Shown: positions 51,761-60,002 of the stretch, in pieces
Layout: each line of letters opens with the position of its first letter
How positions within the stretch are numbered: the stretch's first letter is position 1
NCBI GenBank assembly: GCA_013327885.1
Contig: JABUMY010000003.1
Location: 1 to 64,000, forward strand
Reading direction: 5' to 3'
Source: Flavisolibacter longurius
GTDB taxonomy: Bacteria > Bacteroidota > Bacteroidia > Chitinophagales > Chitinophagaceae
Length of the DNA: 64,000 nucleotides
Position numbers and translations under genes: made by a program
The notes under the pieces: model-generated
What the model saw: the letters and a program-made list of their open reading frames with translations, nothing else
What the model was told of the DNA's origin: nothing
Database searches by the model: none

Positions 51761-53038
51761 ATGCTTTATCACATCACAGAATGGTTACAGGCAGAAGGGA
51801 TTCGGTTCCCGGGGATGGGACTCTTGCAGTTCATTACCTCCCGTGTGCTTATTGCCATCCTGTTTTCTTTATTCATTAGTCTTATCTACGGCAAAAAACT
51901 GATTCGCCTGCTGCAAAAAGCGCAGATCGGTGAAAGTGTTCGTGACCTGGGACTGGCCGGTGAGCAGCAAAAGAAAGGCACGCCAACCATGGGAGGGCTT
52001 ATCATCATTGCAGCCATCCTGATACCGACCATATTGCTCGCTGACCTTACTAAAGTGTATGTGCGGCTGATGATCTTTTGTACCATCTGGCTGGGCGCTA
52101 TTGGTTTTCTGGATGATTATTTTAAGATCAGGGCCAAGCGCATTGCACAGAAAAAAGGCATTCCGTATAAAAAAGGTGATGATGATGGACTGGCAGGAAA
52201 GTTCAAGATCTTTGGACAAGTGATGCTGGGCATTGTAGTTGGCGCCACGCTTTATTTTAATCCCAACGTAAAGATCTGGCGTGAATACACGGGCAATCCG
52301 TCTGAATCCAGCGTGCCGGTGCACAAAACTTTTATCAACGGTAAGCAACGCAATTTTGTGGATGCGAAGTCGTTTGTTACAACCATTCCGTTTGTAAAAA
52401 ACCACGAGTTCAATTACTCCAAACTGTTACCGGAATCCTGGCGTGATTATACCTGGGTGCTGTACATCCTGGTGACCATCTTTATTGTAACCGCCGTATC
52501 CAACGGTGCCAACATAACCGATGGACTGGATGGTTTGGCCACCGGAACATCGGCCATTATCTGTGCAACGTTCGGCGTGTTTGCCTATGCCAGCGGCAGC
52601 TTACTGATTGCCGATTATCTCAATATCATGTACATCCCCAACCTAGGCGAGTTGTCGATCTTTATCGGCGCCCTGGTGGGAGCCTGCGTGGGTTTTCTTT
52701 GGTACAATTCTTACCCGGCACAGGTGTTCATGGGCGATACCGGCAGCCTGACGCTGGGTGGCATCATTGCCGCACTGGCTTTTATTATTCACAAAGAGTT
52801 ACTGATACCACTCATTTGCGGTGTTTTCCTGGCGGAGAACCTTAGCGTAGTGGCGCAGGTAGCTTATTTCAAATACACGAAACGGAAGTATGGCGAAGGC
52901 AGGCGGATCCTGTTAATGAGTCCACTGCATCACCACTATCAAAAAAAGGGTTACCACGAAGCAAAGATTGTAACAAGGTTTTGGATCATTACCATCCTTT
53001 GCGCCATTCTTTCCATTGTAACCCTTAAAATACGATAA
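51761..53038 (+). CDS. mraY: Phospho-MurNAc-pentapeptide transferase MraY
   Basis: The 425-residue integral membrane protein makes lipid I from UDP-MurNAc-pentapeptide and undecaprenyl phosphate. [26 protein letters not shown] (Asp-Asp pair), [14 protein letters not shown] and [15 protein letters not shown] are diagnostic. It is about 60 residues longer than the E. coli enzyme. The extra part is mostly a hydrophilic insert near residues 165-235 ([18 protein letters not shown] and on), common in Bacteroidota. It starts 46 bases after murE. Confidence 0.97.
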   Translation: MLYHITEWLQAEGIRFPGMGLLQFITSRVLIAILFSLFISLIYGKKLIRLLQKAQIGESVRDLGLAGEQQKKGTPTMGGLIIIAAILIPTILLADLTKVYVRLMIFCTIWLGAIGFLDDYFKIRAKRIAQKKGIPYKKGDDDGLAGKFKIFGQVMLGIVVGATLYFNPNVKIWREYTGNPSESSVPVHKTFINGKQRNFVDAKSFVTTIPFVKNHEFNYSKLLPESWRDYTWVLYILVTIFIVTAVSNGANITDGLDGLATGTSAIICATFGVFAYASGSLLIADYLNIMYIPNLGELSIFIGALVGACVGFLWYNSYPAQVFMGDTGSLTLGGIIAALAFIIHKELLIPLICGVFLAENLSVVAQVAYFKYTKRKYGEGRRILLMSPLHHHYQKKGYHEAKIVTRFWIITILCAILSIVTLKIR

Positions 53039-53129
53039 GCGAAAAACCACCATAAAGCAGACCTGTTGAACAACTGGTGTAACGAGTGAAAATAAGGATA
53101 CGTATGAAGAACCAAACCACCCTTGACCG

Positions 53130-54467
53130 ATGAAACAAAAGCTTGTGATTTTAGGTGGCGGCGAAAGTGGCGTAGGCGCGGCGCTCTTGGCAAAAAAGGA
53201 AGGCTATGAAGCGGTGCTGATGGACGAAGGTTCTTTGAAAGACGGGTATCGTAATGAATTAAAAAATGCCGGCATTGCTTTTTTCGAAGGCAGCATTGAT
53301 GAAAGCATTTTGCTGCAGGCAGATGAAGTGGTGAAAAGCCCGGGCATTCCGGAAAAGAGTGTGTGGGTGAAAAAACTGCGGCAAAAGGGCATCCCGGTGG
53401 TCAGCGAAATTGAGCTGGCTTTCCGGCACAAAGGCGATAGCAGGATCATTGCTATCACCGGGAGCAACGGCAAGAGTACCACCACGTCACTGATCTACCA
53501 CATCTGCAAAGAAGCAGGATTGGATTGTGCGCTGGTAGGGAACATTGGTTACTCTTTTGCCAAACAGGTAGCGGAAGATCCAAAGCCGCTGTATGTAGCT
53601 GAGATCAGCTCTTTTCAGTTGGATGACATTGTAACGTTTCGTCCGGATGTAGCGGTGCTGCTCAACATCACCGAAGACCACCTGGACCGGTACGATTACA
53701 AGTTCGAGAACTACATCCGGAGCAAGTTTCGCATTACGATGGCCCAGACCTCAGACGATTATTTTATTTATAACCTGGATGATGAAATTATCACCGGGTA
53801 CATGGAACGAAACCAAATTCACTCAATTCAATTACCAATGAGTATGAAGCAGAAAGTGTCTCAAGGCGGTTACATTCAGCAGGATAACCTGCACATCAAA
53901 ACGGCTTCGGAAGAGCAAAGCATGAGCGTGTATGACTTTGCATTAAAAGGAAAACACAACCAGTACAACACCATGGCAGCAAGCATTGCCGGTGCCACAA
54001 TGGACATCCGGAAAAACAAGATTCGTGAAGCCGTGCAAACGTTCGAAAACCTCGAGCATCGCATGGAGCCTGTGGCCACGGTAAGAGGCGTAGATTTTGT
54101 GAACGACAGCAAGGCGACCAATGTCAACTCAACCTGGTATGCGCTGGAAAGCATGACCAAGCCCACGATACTGGTGCTGGGTGGTGTGGACAAAGGCAAC
54201 GACTATAGCCTCCTCAAAGACCTGGTAGAAGAAAAAGTAAAAGCCATTGTTTGCATGGGTACCGACAATTCAAAGATCCACGAAGCGTTTGATGGCGTGG
54301 TAAAGCTGGTGGACACAGCCAATGCACAGGATGCCGTACAGGCTTCCTTCAGCCTGGCTTCTCCCGGCGACGTGGTGCTGCTAAGCCCAGCCTGTGCTTC
54401 CTTCGACCTGTTTAAAAATTACGAAGACAGGGGAAAGCAGTTTAAGGATGCGGTAAAAAGTTTATAG
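53130..54467 (+). CDS. murD: UDP-MurNAc-L-alanine:D-glutamate ligase MurD
   Basis: The 445-residue protein has LVILGGGESGVGAALLAKKEG at the N-terminus, IAITGSNGKSTTTSLIYH (ATP site), LNITEDHLDRYDYKF and LEHRMEPVATVRGVDFVNDSKATNVNST, all as in MurD. It adds D-glutamate to UDP-MurNAc-L-alanine in the cytoplasm. It follows mraY by about 90 bases. The stop codon TAG opens a repeat. Confidence 0.96.
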   Translation: MKQKLVILGGGESGVGAALLAKKEGYEAVLMDEGSLKDGYRNELKNAGIAFFEGSIDESILLQADEVVKSPGIPEKSVWVKKLRQKGIPVVSEIELAFRHKGDSRIIAITGSNGKSTTTSLIYHICKEAGLDCALVGNIGYSFAKQVAEDPKPLYVAEISSFQLDDIVTFRPDVAVLLNITEDHLDRYDYKFENYIRSKFRITMAQTSDDYFIYNLDDEIITGYMERNQIHSIQLPMSMKQKVSQGGYIQQDNLHIKTASEEQSMSVYDFALKGKHNQYNTMAASIAGATMDIRKNKIREAVQTFENLEHRMEPVATVRGVDFVNDSKATNVNSTWYALESMTKPTILVLGGVDKGNDYSLLKDLVEEKVKAIVCMGTDNSKIHEAFDGVVKLVDTANAQDAVQASFSLASPGDVVLLSPACASFDLFKNYEDRGKQFKDAVKSL

Positions 54468-54541
54468 TTCTCAGTTTACAGTTTTCAGTTTACAGTTGAT
54501 CCTCTCAACGGTAAACAGTGAACGGTAAACTGCAAACGGTT
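54465..54541. repeat. Stop-anchored CAGTTTA heptads and inverted copy, murD-ftsW gap
   Basis: CAGTTTA, CAGTTTT, CAGTTTA in 7-nt phase follow the murD stop; after a short ATCCTC spacer the reverse complement follows (AACGGTAAAC and so on) with a few mismatches over about 28 bases. The pair could form a long hairpin inside the dcw transcript. Confidence 0.88.
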
Positions 54542-54549
54542 TGAAAACA

Positions 54550-55935
54550 ATGAACGAACAACAAGACATAAAATTCACCGACATCGCCCAGAACTTCAAG
54601 GGCAAGGCGCTGCTGCAAAAAACGCAGGGCGACAGGGTGATATGGGCCCTGGTGCTGCTGCTTGGCTTGATGTCCTTGTTAGTGGTGTACAGCGCCACCA
54701 GTTCGTTGGCGTATAAAATGTACAAAGGCAATACAGAGGTTTACCTGTTCAAGCAGATCGCTTTTATTGCCATCGGTTTTGTGATCATCTATTTTGCACA
54801 CAGGGTCAATTATTCACTTTATTCAAAAGTGGCCAAGATCCTGTTTTTACTGTCCATTCCCTTACTGCTGTATACGCTGTTTTTTGGGGTGACCATGAAC
54901 GAAGGAAGCCGCTGGATTCGTCTGCCCATTATCAACCTTACCATGCAGACGTCGGACCTGGCAAAGCTGGCCCTCTTTATGTTCCTGGCCCGAACGCTCA
55001 GCCGCAAGCAGGCCAAGATCAAAGATTTTAAAAAAGGCTTTTTACCGGTGATCATCCCCGTGGGCATCATCTGCCTGCTCATTGCACCGGCCAACCTGTC
55101 AACAGCGCTTTTGCTGGGCGCCAGTTGCCTCTTGCTAATGTTTATTGGCCGTGTCAGCACCAAACATATTTTACTGACGATTGGCTGCGCCATGATACCG
55201 GTAACCCTGTTGATCATGGCCGCCGTTATCAAGCACAAATCAGGTGGCGAAGAAGAGCTTGCCACCGGCACAACAGAAGTAAAAAAAGAATCCCCTTCCC
55301 GGTTAACGGTAAGGGTGAATACCTGGATCGGCCGCGTGGAGAACTTTATGTACGGTTCAACCAATGCGGGTGACGATGATCACTACCAGGTGAACCAGGC
55401 CAAGATCGCCATTGCACGTGGCGGCCTGCTGGGCGAAGGTCCTGGCAACGGCGAAGCACCAAATTTTTTGCCGCAGGCTTACAACGATTATATCTATGCA
55501 ACGCTGATAGAAGAATACGGGCTTCTCGGCGGTGCTTTTATCATATTTATTTACCTGGTGTTCCTGTACAGGAGCATCCGGTTGTTTCAAAAATGCCCGT
55601 TTGCCTTTGGCGCCTTCCTGGCCCTCGGACTCAGTTTTACGCTGGTGATCCAGGCAATGGCCAATATGGCGGTGAACGTAAACCTGTTTCCCGTAACAGG
55701 TGTTACCCTGCCACTGGTGAGTATGGGTGGAAGCAGTTTCCTGTTTACCTGTTTGTCCATCGGCATTATCCTGAGCGTAGCCCGAAACGTGGAGCAGATG
55801 GAAGGTAAAAAAGCGCAGGAAGCAGCTGAAGCAAATAAAGAGTACACCGAAATAGACGGGGAGGAAGAAGAGGAGGATGAGGATGAGACTGAGGAAGAGG
55901 TAGAGAACGAAAAACAAAAACCAGTAATCGCGTAG
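54550..55935 (+). CDS. ftsW: Septal peptidoglycan glycosyltransferase FtsW
   Basis: The protein has 461 residues from ATG 54550. It has about ten membrane helices of the SEDS family: LLLGLMSLLVVYSATS, MNEGSRWIRLPIINLTMQTSDLAK, LLGEGPGNGEAPNFLPQAYNDYIYATLIEEYGLLG and GVTLPLVSMGGSSFL. It polymerises lipid II at the septum together with FtsI. The C-terminal tail is strongly acidic (EIDGEEEEEDEDETEEEVENE) and not needed for the fold. The TAG stop is shared with the palindrome that follows. Confidence 0.95.
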   Translation: MNEQQDIKFTDIAQNFKGKALLQKTQGDRVIWALVLLLGLMSLLVVYSATSSLAYKMYKGNTEVYLFKQIAFIAIGFVIIYFAHRVNYSLYSKVAKILFLLSIPLLLYTLFFGVTMNEGSRWIRLPIINLTMQTSDLAKLALFMFLARTLSRKQAKIKDFKKGFLPVIIPVGIICLLIAPANLSTALLLGASCLLLMFIGRVSTKHILLTIGCAMIPVTLLIMAAVIKHKSGGEEELATGTTEVKKESPSRLTVRVNTWIGRVENFMYGSTNAGDDDHYQVNQAKIAIARGGLLGEGPGNGEAPNFLPQAYNDYIYATLIEEYGLLGGAFIIFIYLVFLYRSIRLFQKCPFAFGAFLALGLSFTLVIQAMANMAVNVNLFPVTGVTLPLVSMGGSSFLFTCLSIGIILSVARNVEQMEGKKAQEAAEANKEYTEIDGEEEEEDEDETEEEVENEKQKPVIA

Positions 55936-55993
55936 GGACACGCCGTGGCGTGTCCGTGAATTTTAAATGCAGGGACATGCTCCTGGCATGTCC
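55932..55993. repeat. Two palindromic repeats TAGGGACAYG, first one includes the ftsW stop
   Basis: GGGACACGCC-GT-GGCGTGTCC (55935-55955) and GGGACATGC-TCCT-GGCATGTCC (about 55972-55993) are two versions of one hairpin. The ftsW stop codon TAG is the TAG of TAGGGACACGCC. Both versions recur after murC. Confidence 0.88.
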
Positions 55994-56016
55994 TCTCAAA
56001 GTGAAGAAACAACAGT

Positions 56017-57114
56017 ATGGCAAAAAGGCTCATTATGGCAGGTGGCGGTACAGGCGGACATATATTTCCGGCCATAGCCATTGCCAATGCGCTGAAAAAA
56101 AAGGACGGTTCCATTGAGATCCTGTTTGTGGGGGCGAAGGGAAAGATGGAGATGGAAAAAGTGCCACAGGCGGGTTATAAAATAGAAGGGTTGGACATAG
56201 CCGGTTTCAACCGGAGCTCTTTGATAAAAAACATAGGCTTGCCTTTTAAGCTGGTGAAAAGTTTTCTCCAAGTGCGGGGAATTTTTAATCGCTTTCAACC
56301 CGATGCCGTTGTTGGCGTTGGCGGTTATTCTTCTTTTCCTGTATTGCGGTATGCGCAGGCAAAAGGCGTTGCTTCGTTTATTCACGAAAGCAATTCGTTT
56401 GCCGGCAAGTCGAATATGCTGCTCGGAAAAGGTGCAACGAAAGTGTTTGTGGCCAGCGATGGCATGGCCTCATTTTTTCCGGCAGAAAAAATTGTGGTGA
56501 CAGGCAATCCCGTAAGGCCGGATATCGTTCAGGTAGACAATGTAAGCCGGGAAGAAGCCTTGCGTTTTTTTAATTTGCAGCCCGGTAAAGAAACCGTGCT
56601 TGTTGTTGGTGGAAGTTTAGGCGCAAGGTCAATCAACGAAGCCATCGCGGCTGGGCTGAATGACCTTCTTGGTGCAGGACTGCAATTGATCTGGCAAACC
56701 GGAAAAACCGATGCTGCGAAATGGAAAGCGGTCGCAGAAGGCAAGGAGGGGGTTTGGGTTGCTGACTTCATCACCAACATGCCGCAAGCCTATGCCGCCG
56801 CCGACATGGTGATCTCACGAGCAGGCGCTATGGCCATTGCGGAACTCTGCCTGGTGAAAAAACCGGTGCTGTTTGTTCCTTATCCTTTTGCTGCGGAAGA
56901 CCACCAGACCGTAAATGCGCAGCACCTGGTACAAAAAGGGGCGGCTCTTATGGTAAAAGACAGCGAGGCGAAAGAAAAAATTGTCCCGGCCATAATTGAA
57001 CTGGCGGGTAATGAAAAAAAACAACAAGACTTTCGAAACAATATTGCCGGATTCGGCGTCAGGGATGCGGATGTAAGAATTGCAGAAGAGATTTTAAAAA
57101 CAATTGGGCGTTAA
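56017..57114 (+). CDS. murG: UDP-GlcNAc:lipid I N-acetylglucosaminyltransferase MurG
   Basis: The 365-residue protein has the N-terminal GGGTGGHIFPAIAIANAL and PDAVVGVGGYSSFPVL, then the C-terminal sugar-nucleotide site ISRAGAMAIAELCLVKKPVLFVPYPFAAEDHQTVNA. It turns lipid I into lipid II at the cytoplasmic face of the membrane. It starts 80 bases after ftsW, past the palindromes, and murC follows 11 bases after its stop. Confidence 0.97.
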   Translation: MAKRLIMAGGGTGGHIFPAIAIANALKKKDGSIEILFVGAKGKMEMEKVPQAGYKIEGLDIAGFNRSSLIKNIGLPFKLVKSFLQVRGIFNRFQPDAVVGVGGYSSFPVLRYAQAKGVASFIHESNSFAGKSNMLLGKGATKVFVASDGMASFFPAEKIVVTGNPVRPDIVQVDNVSREEALRFFNLQPGKETVLVVGGSLGARSINEAIAAGLNDLLGAGLQLIWQTGKTDAAKWKAVAEGKEGVWVADFITNMPQAYAAADMVISRAGAMAIAELCLVKKPVLFVPYPFAAEDHQTVNAQHLVQKGAALMVKDSEAKEKIVPAIIELAGNEKKQQDFRNNIAGFGVRDADVRIAEEILKTIGR

Positions 57115-57125
57115 CTAACTGCTAC

Positions 57126-58553
57126 ATGAATGGAATAGTAAACATACAGGACATTGTAAACGCTGAAGCAAAGCATGTTTATTTTATTGGGATCGGTGGT
57201 ATTGGCATGAGTGCTTTGGCCCGTTACTTTCGGTCGCTGGGTGTGCAGGTAAGCGGGTATGATAAAACGGAAACGGCGCTGACGAAAGAATTGGTGAAAG
57301 AAGGCATCTCGATTCACTATACCGAAGATGTGGACCAGATCCCGAAAGAAGTGGCGCTGGTAGTGTACACGCCGGCAATGCCAAAAGACCATGCGGAATT
57401 GGTGTACTACCAACAGCACGGTTACCCGGTAGTAAAGCGCAGCGATGTGTTGCAGGGCATCAGCAACCATTCGTTCAATATCTGTATTGGTGGTACGCAT
57501 GGTAAAACAACCGTTACGACCATGACGGCACACCTGCTGCGTCACAGCGGTTATGGCTGCAATGCATTTTTAGGAGGCATTGCTTCCAACTACGGCACCA
57601 ATTTCTGGAGCAGCGAGAATAACGTGAGTGTGATTGAAGCTGACGAATATGATAGGAGCTTTTTGAAATTAAGTCCCGATATCGCCGTCATCACAGCTAT
57701 GGATGCCGATCACCTCGATATCTATGGCGATGAAAAAACATTGCAGGATACCTACGTGGCATTTGGCAGCAAAGTGAAAGAGGGTGGACTGCTGATTGGC
57801 AAGTTTGGCCTGGCCCGTTTGAAAGAAACCGGTGTGGCCCGTCGCTGGACCTACAGCCTGCAAAACGATGCAGCTGATATTTTTGCAGCCAATATTAAAA
57901 TAGATGACGGTGGTTATCGTTTTGATGTACACCTGAAGGATAAGATCATTGCAGATTGCAGTCTCCGCGTTGGCGGGATGCACAACGTGGAGAATGCGGT
58001 AGCGGCTATTGCCGTGGCCGATGCGCTGGAGATCGATAGCGAAAAGATCAAAGCGGCCCTGGCCGATTTCAAAGGGGTGAAGCGACGGTTTGAATACAGC
58101 ATTCCGCCGAAAAAGATCAGCGGAAGCACCTTTGTTCAACCGGTTTTGGTCGATGATTATGCGCATCATCCCGAGGAGTTAAGAGCTTTGCTTTCGAGTG
58201 TCAGGACCTTGTTCCCGCAGCGAGTGGTGACCGTCATCTTTCAGCCGCACTTGTTTTCAAGAACCCGCGACTTCGCCGATGGATTTTCCAGCGTGTTGTC
58301 TTTAGCCGACAGGGTGATCCTTTTGCCGATCTACCCGGCAAGGGAGCAACCTATTGAAGGCGTGACCAGCGAGATGTTGCTGCAGGGTGTGGAAAGAGAC
58401 GATAAGCAGGTGTTGTCGAAAGAAGAGATGCTGGCCTGGATGGAAAAGCACGCCCAAAACCTTAACAAGGAGTTTGGTGAGGTGATTGTGATGGCAGGCG
58501 CCGGTGACATTGATGCGCTGGTGGAGCCGGTGAAGAAGTTATTGGGTTATTAG
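57126..58553 (+). CDS. murC: UDP-MurNAc:L-alanine ligase MurC
   Basis: The 475-residue protein has YFIGIGGIGMSALARYF, then the ATP site CIGGTHGKTTVTTMTAHLL, the EADEYDRSFLKL motif, DHLDIYGDEKTL and VDDYAHHPEELRALLSSVR. It adds L-alanine to UDP-MurNAc. The last codons (LLGY and stop) read TTATTGGGTTATTAG and thus already belong to the TTATTGG repeat that continues after the stop. Confidence 0.97.
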   Translation: MNGIVNIQDIVNAEAKHVYFIGIGGIGMSALARYFRSLGVQVSGYDKTETALTKELVKEGISIHYTEDVDQIPKEVALVVYTPAMPKDHAELVYYQQHGYPVVKRSDVLQGISNHSFNICIGGTHGKTTVTTMTAHLLRHSGYGCNAFLGGIASNYGTNFWSSENNVSVIEADEYDRSFLKLSPDIAVITAMDADHLDIYGDEKTLQDTYVAFGSKVKEGGLLIGKFGLARLKETGVARRWTYSLQNDAADIFAANIKIDDGGYRFDVHLKDKIIADCSLRVGGMHNVENAVAAIAVADALEIDSEKIKAALADFKGVKRRFEYSIPPKKISGSTFVQPVLVDDYAHHPEELRALLSSVRTLFPQRVVTVIFQPHLFSRTRDFADGFSSVLSLADRVILLPIYPAREQPIEGVTSEMLLQGVERDDKQVLSKEEMLAWMEKHAQNLNKEFGEVIVMAGAGDIDALVEPVKKLLGY

Positions 58554-58631
58554 TTATTTGGTTATTGGTAGGGACACGCCGTGGCATTTCCTGATAAATA
58601 AAAAACGTAGGGACATGCTCCTGGCATGTCT
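58546..58631. repeat. TTATTGG heptads running into TAGGGACAYG palindromes, murC-ftsQ gap
   Basis: TTATTGG-like units start in the last codons of murC and pass through its stop. They are followed by TAGGGACACGCCGTGGC (second arm degenerate: GGCATTTCC) at about 58569-58591 and by GTAGGGACATGC-TCCT-GGCATGTC at 58607-58630. Confidence 0.85.
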
Positions 58632-58652
58632 TTCCGGAAAAAATATAAAAAT

Positions 58653-58671
58653 GCGAATTCGTGTAATTCGC
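58653..58671. repeat. Small palindrome upstream of ftsQ
   Basis: GCGAATT-CGTGT-AATTCGC, 7-bp arms and 5-base loop, about 20 bases before the ftsQ start. It lies inside a 12-codon open frame (ATG 58651 to TGA 58687-58689) which could be a leader peptide but is not supported further. Confidence 0.45.
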
Positions 58672-58692
58672 GAAAAAATTAGTGTTTGAATT

Positions 58693-59850
58693 TTGCGCTT
58701 TAAAAGACCCATATACCGTTATTTGTTTTACACCGCCTGGCTGGCAGCCGTTGGCGGCGTGATCTTTCTTTTGGTTTCGGCCAACAGCAAATCCAAAACC
58801 CGTACGGTAAAAGGAGTGGAAGTTTCGGTAAACAACGGCGGCGACCGGATCTATGTAGAAAAGGCCGATGTGCTGAAAAACATTGAGGCCACGGCTGGCG
58901 GTCGACTGGTTTCCCGCAACAGCGGCAACCTGAACCTGGCTTTGCTGGAAAGCGGCCTGGAGAAAAATCCCTGGATACAGGATGCGGAACTTTATTTTGA
59001 TACCAAAGACGTTTTACACGTAGCCATTACCGAAAGAGTACCCTTTGCCCGGGTGTTTACCACGGCGGGAAGCTCTTTTTATATCGACAGCACCGGCCAC
59101 AAACTGCCCCTGCTGGAGAACTATAGCGTAAAACTCCCGGTAGTGACCGGCTTTACACCGGCCAAAAAGCTGAACAAGGCCGACAGCACACTGTTGCAGG
59201 AAACAAAAGAAGTGGTGCGTACCATTAGCGAAGATGCTTTCTGGAATGCGCAGGTAGGCCAGATAGACATTACGCCGGAGCGAAAGTTTGAGTTGATTCC
59301 CCTGGTGGGTAACCATGTGATCCGGCTGGGCTCGGGGTACAACACGGCGGAAAAACTGGAAAAGCTGATGGTGTTTTACCGGCAGGTATTGCCAAAGGCT
59401 GGTCTTGCTAAATACAGTGCGCTGGATGTGCAGTTCAACAATCAGGTGGTGGCTGTCAGGAGAGGGCCTACCAACAAAGTGGATTCTATCCAACTGCAGA
59501 AAAATATTAAAGAGCTGTTAGAGAAAAAAATGGCTGAGCAGGAGCCAACAGACCTCGTGCAAACGGTGCAGCCGGCACCGGCTCTTTCAAACGGCGATTT
59601 TGAACCCGGGCCTGCCAACGGCGGCGCCGCCATCGCCCCGCTGCCCGAAACACAAAAAGCAGTCGTTCCGGAAACACTGGCTGCCGCCAAAGAAGTTCAA
59701 ACGGCAAAGAAGCCAGCCGATATCCAATCCACTCCTAAGAAAACCGAAACGAACAAGTCCAAACCCGAAAGAAAACCAGTCGTCGCGAAAAAAGCCCCGG
59801 CACAAAAGCCAAAAGCTGTTATGCCGGCTACCGCGTCGAACGAGTATTGA
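58693..59850 (+). CDS. ftsQ: Cell division protein FtsQ
   Basis: The protein has 385 residues from TTG 58693. A stop at 58687-58689 lies just upstream in frame and no ATG follows before the conserved part, so the TTG is almost forced. Topology: short basic start (RFKRPIYRYLF), one membrane helix, a POTRA-like segment (VEVSVNNGGDRIYVEKADVLKNI) and the FtsQ beta domain with LHVAITERVPFARVF. Residues from about 285 are a Pro/Lys/Ala-rich, disordered-looking extension not usual in E. coli FtsQ. It scaffolds the FtsL/B complex. No ddl gene precedes it. Confidence 0.85.
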   Translation: MRFKRPIYRYLFYTAWLAAVGGVIFLLVSANSKSKTRTVKGVEVSVNNGGDRIYVEKADVLKNIEATAGGRLVSRNSGNLNLALLESGLEKNPWIQDAELYFDTKDVLHVAITERVPFARVFTTAGSSFYIDSTGHKLPLLENYSVKLPVVTGFTPAKKLNKADSTLLQETKEVVRTISEDAFWNAQVGQIDITPERKFELIPLVGNHVIRLGSGYNTAEKLEKLMVFYRQVLPKAGLAKYSALDVQFNNQVVAVRRGPTNKVDSIQLQKNIKELLEKKMAEQEPTDLVQTVQPAPALSNGDFEPGPANGGAAIAPLPETQKAVVPETLAAAKEVQTAKKPADIQSTPKKTETNKSKPERKPVVAKKAPAQKPKAVMPATASNEY

Positions 59851-59885
59851 GTGCCGCTGCTTATTCAACAGGGCAGCAGCGAAAG

Positions 59886-59968
59886 ATGAATAATAAGTGA
59901 TGAGTAAAGAATAATGAGTGGTGAATGAAAGCAGAAAAAAACACTCATCACTGACCACTCATTAGTAA
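59886..59968. repeat. AGTNNNN-type repeat and inverted copy, ftsQ-ftsA gap
   Basis: GTGATGAGTAAAGAATAATGAG and GAGTGGTGAATG run forward; CACTCATCACTGACCACTCATT follows as an approximate reverse complement. The two halves could pair. The array starts about 36 bases after the ftsQ stop. Confidence 0.75.
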
Positions 59969-60002
59969 TCAAAACTGTCAACAACTAAAAACAACATACA
60001 AC

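Noticed and set aside
58651-58689. Twelve-codon leader peptide before ftsQ
   Set aside because: An ATG and stop exist, but the frame lies over a small palindrome and has no sign of attenuation.
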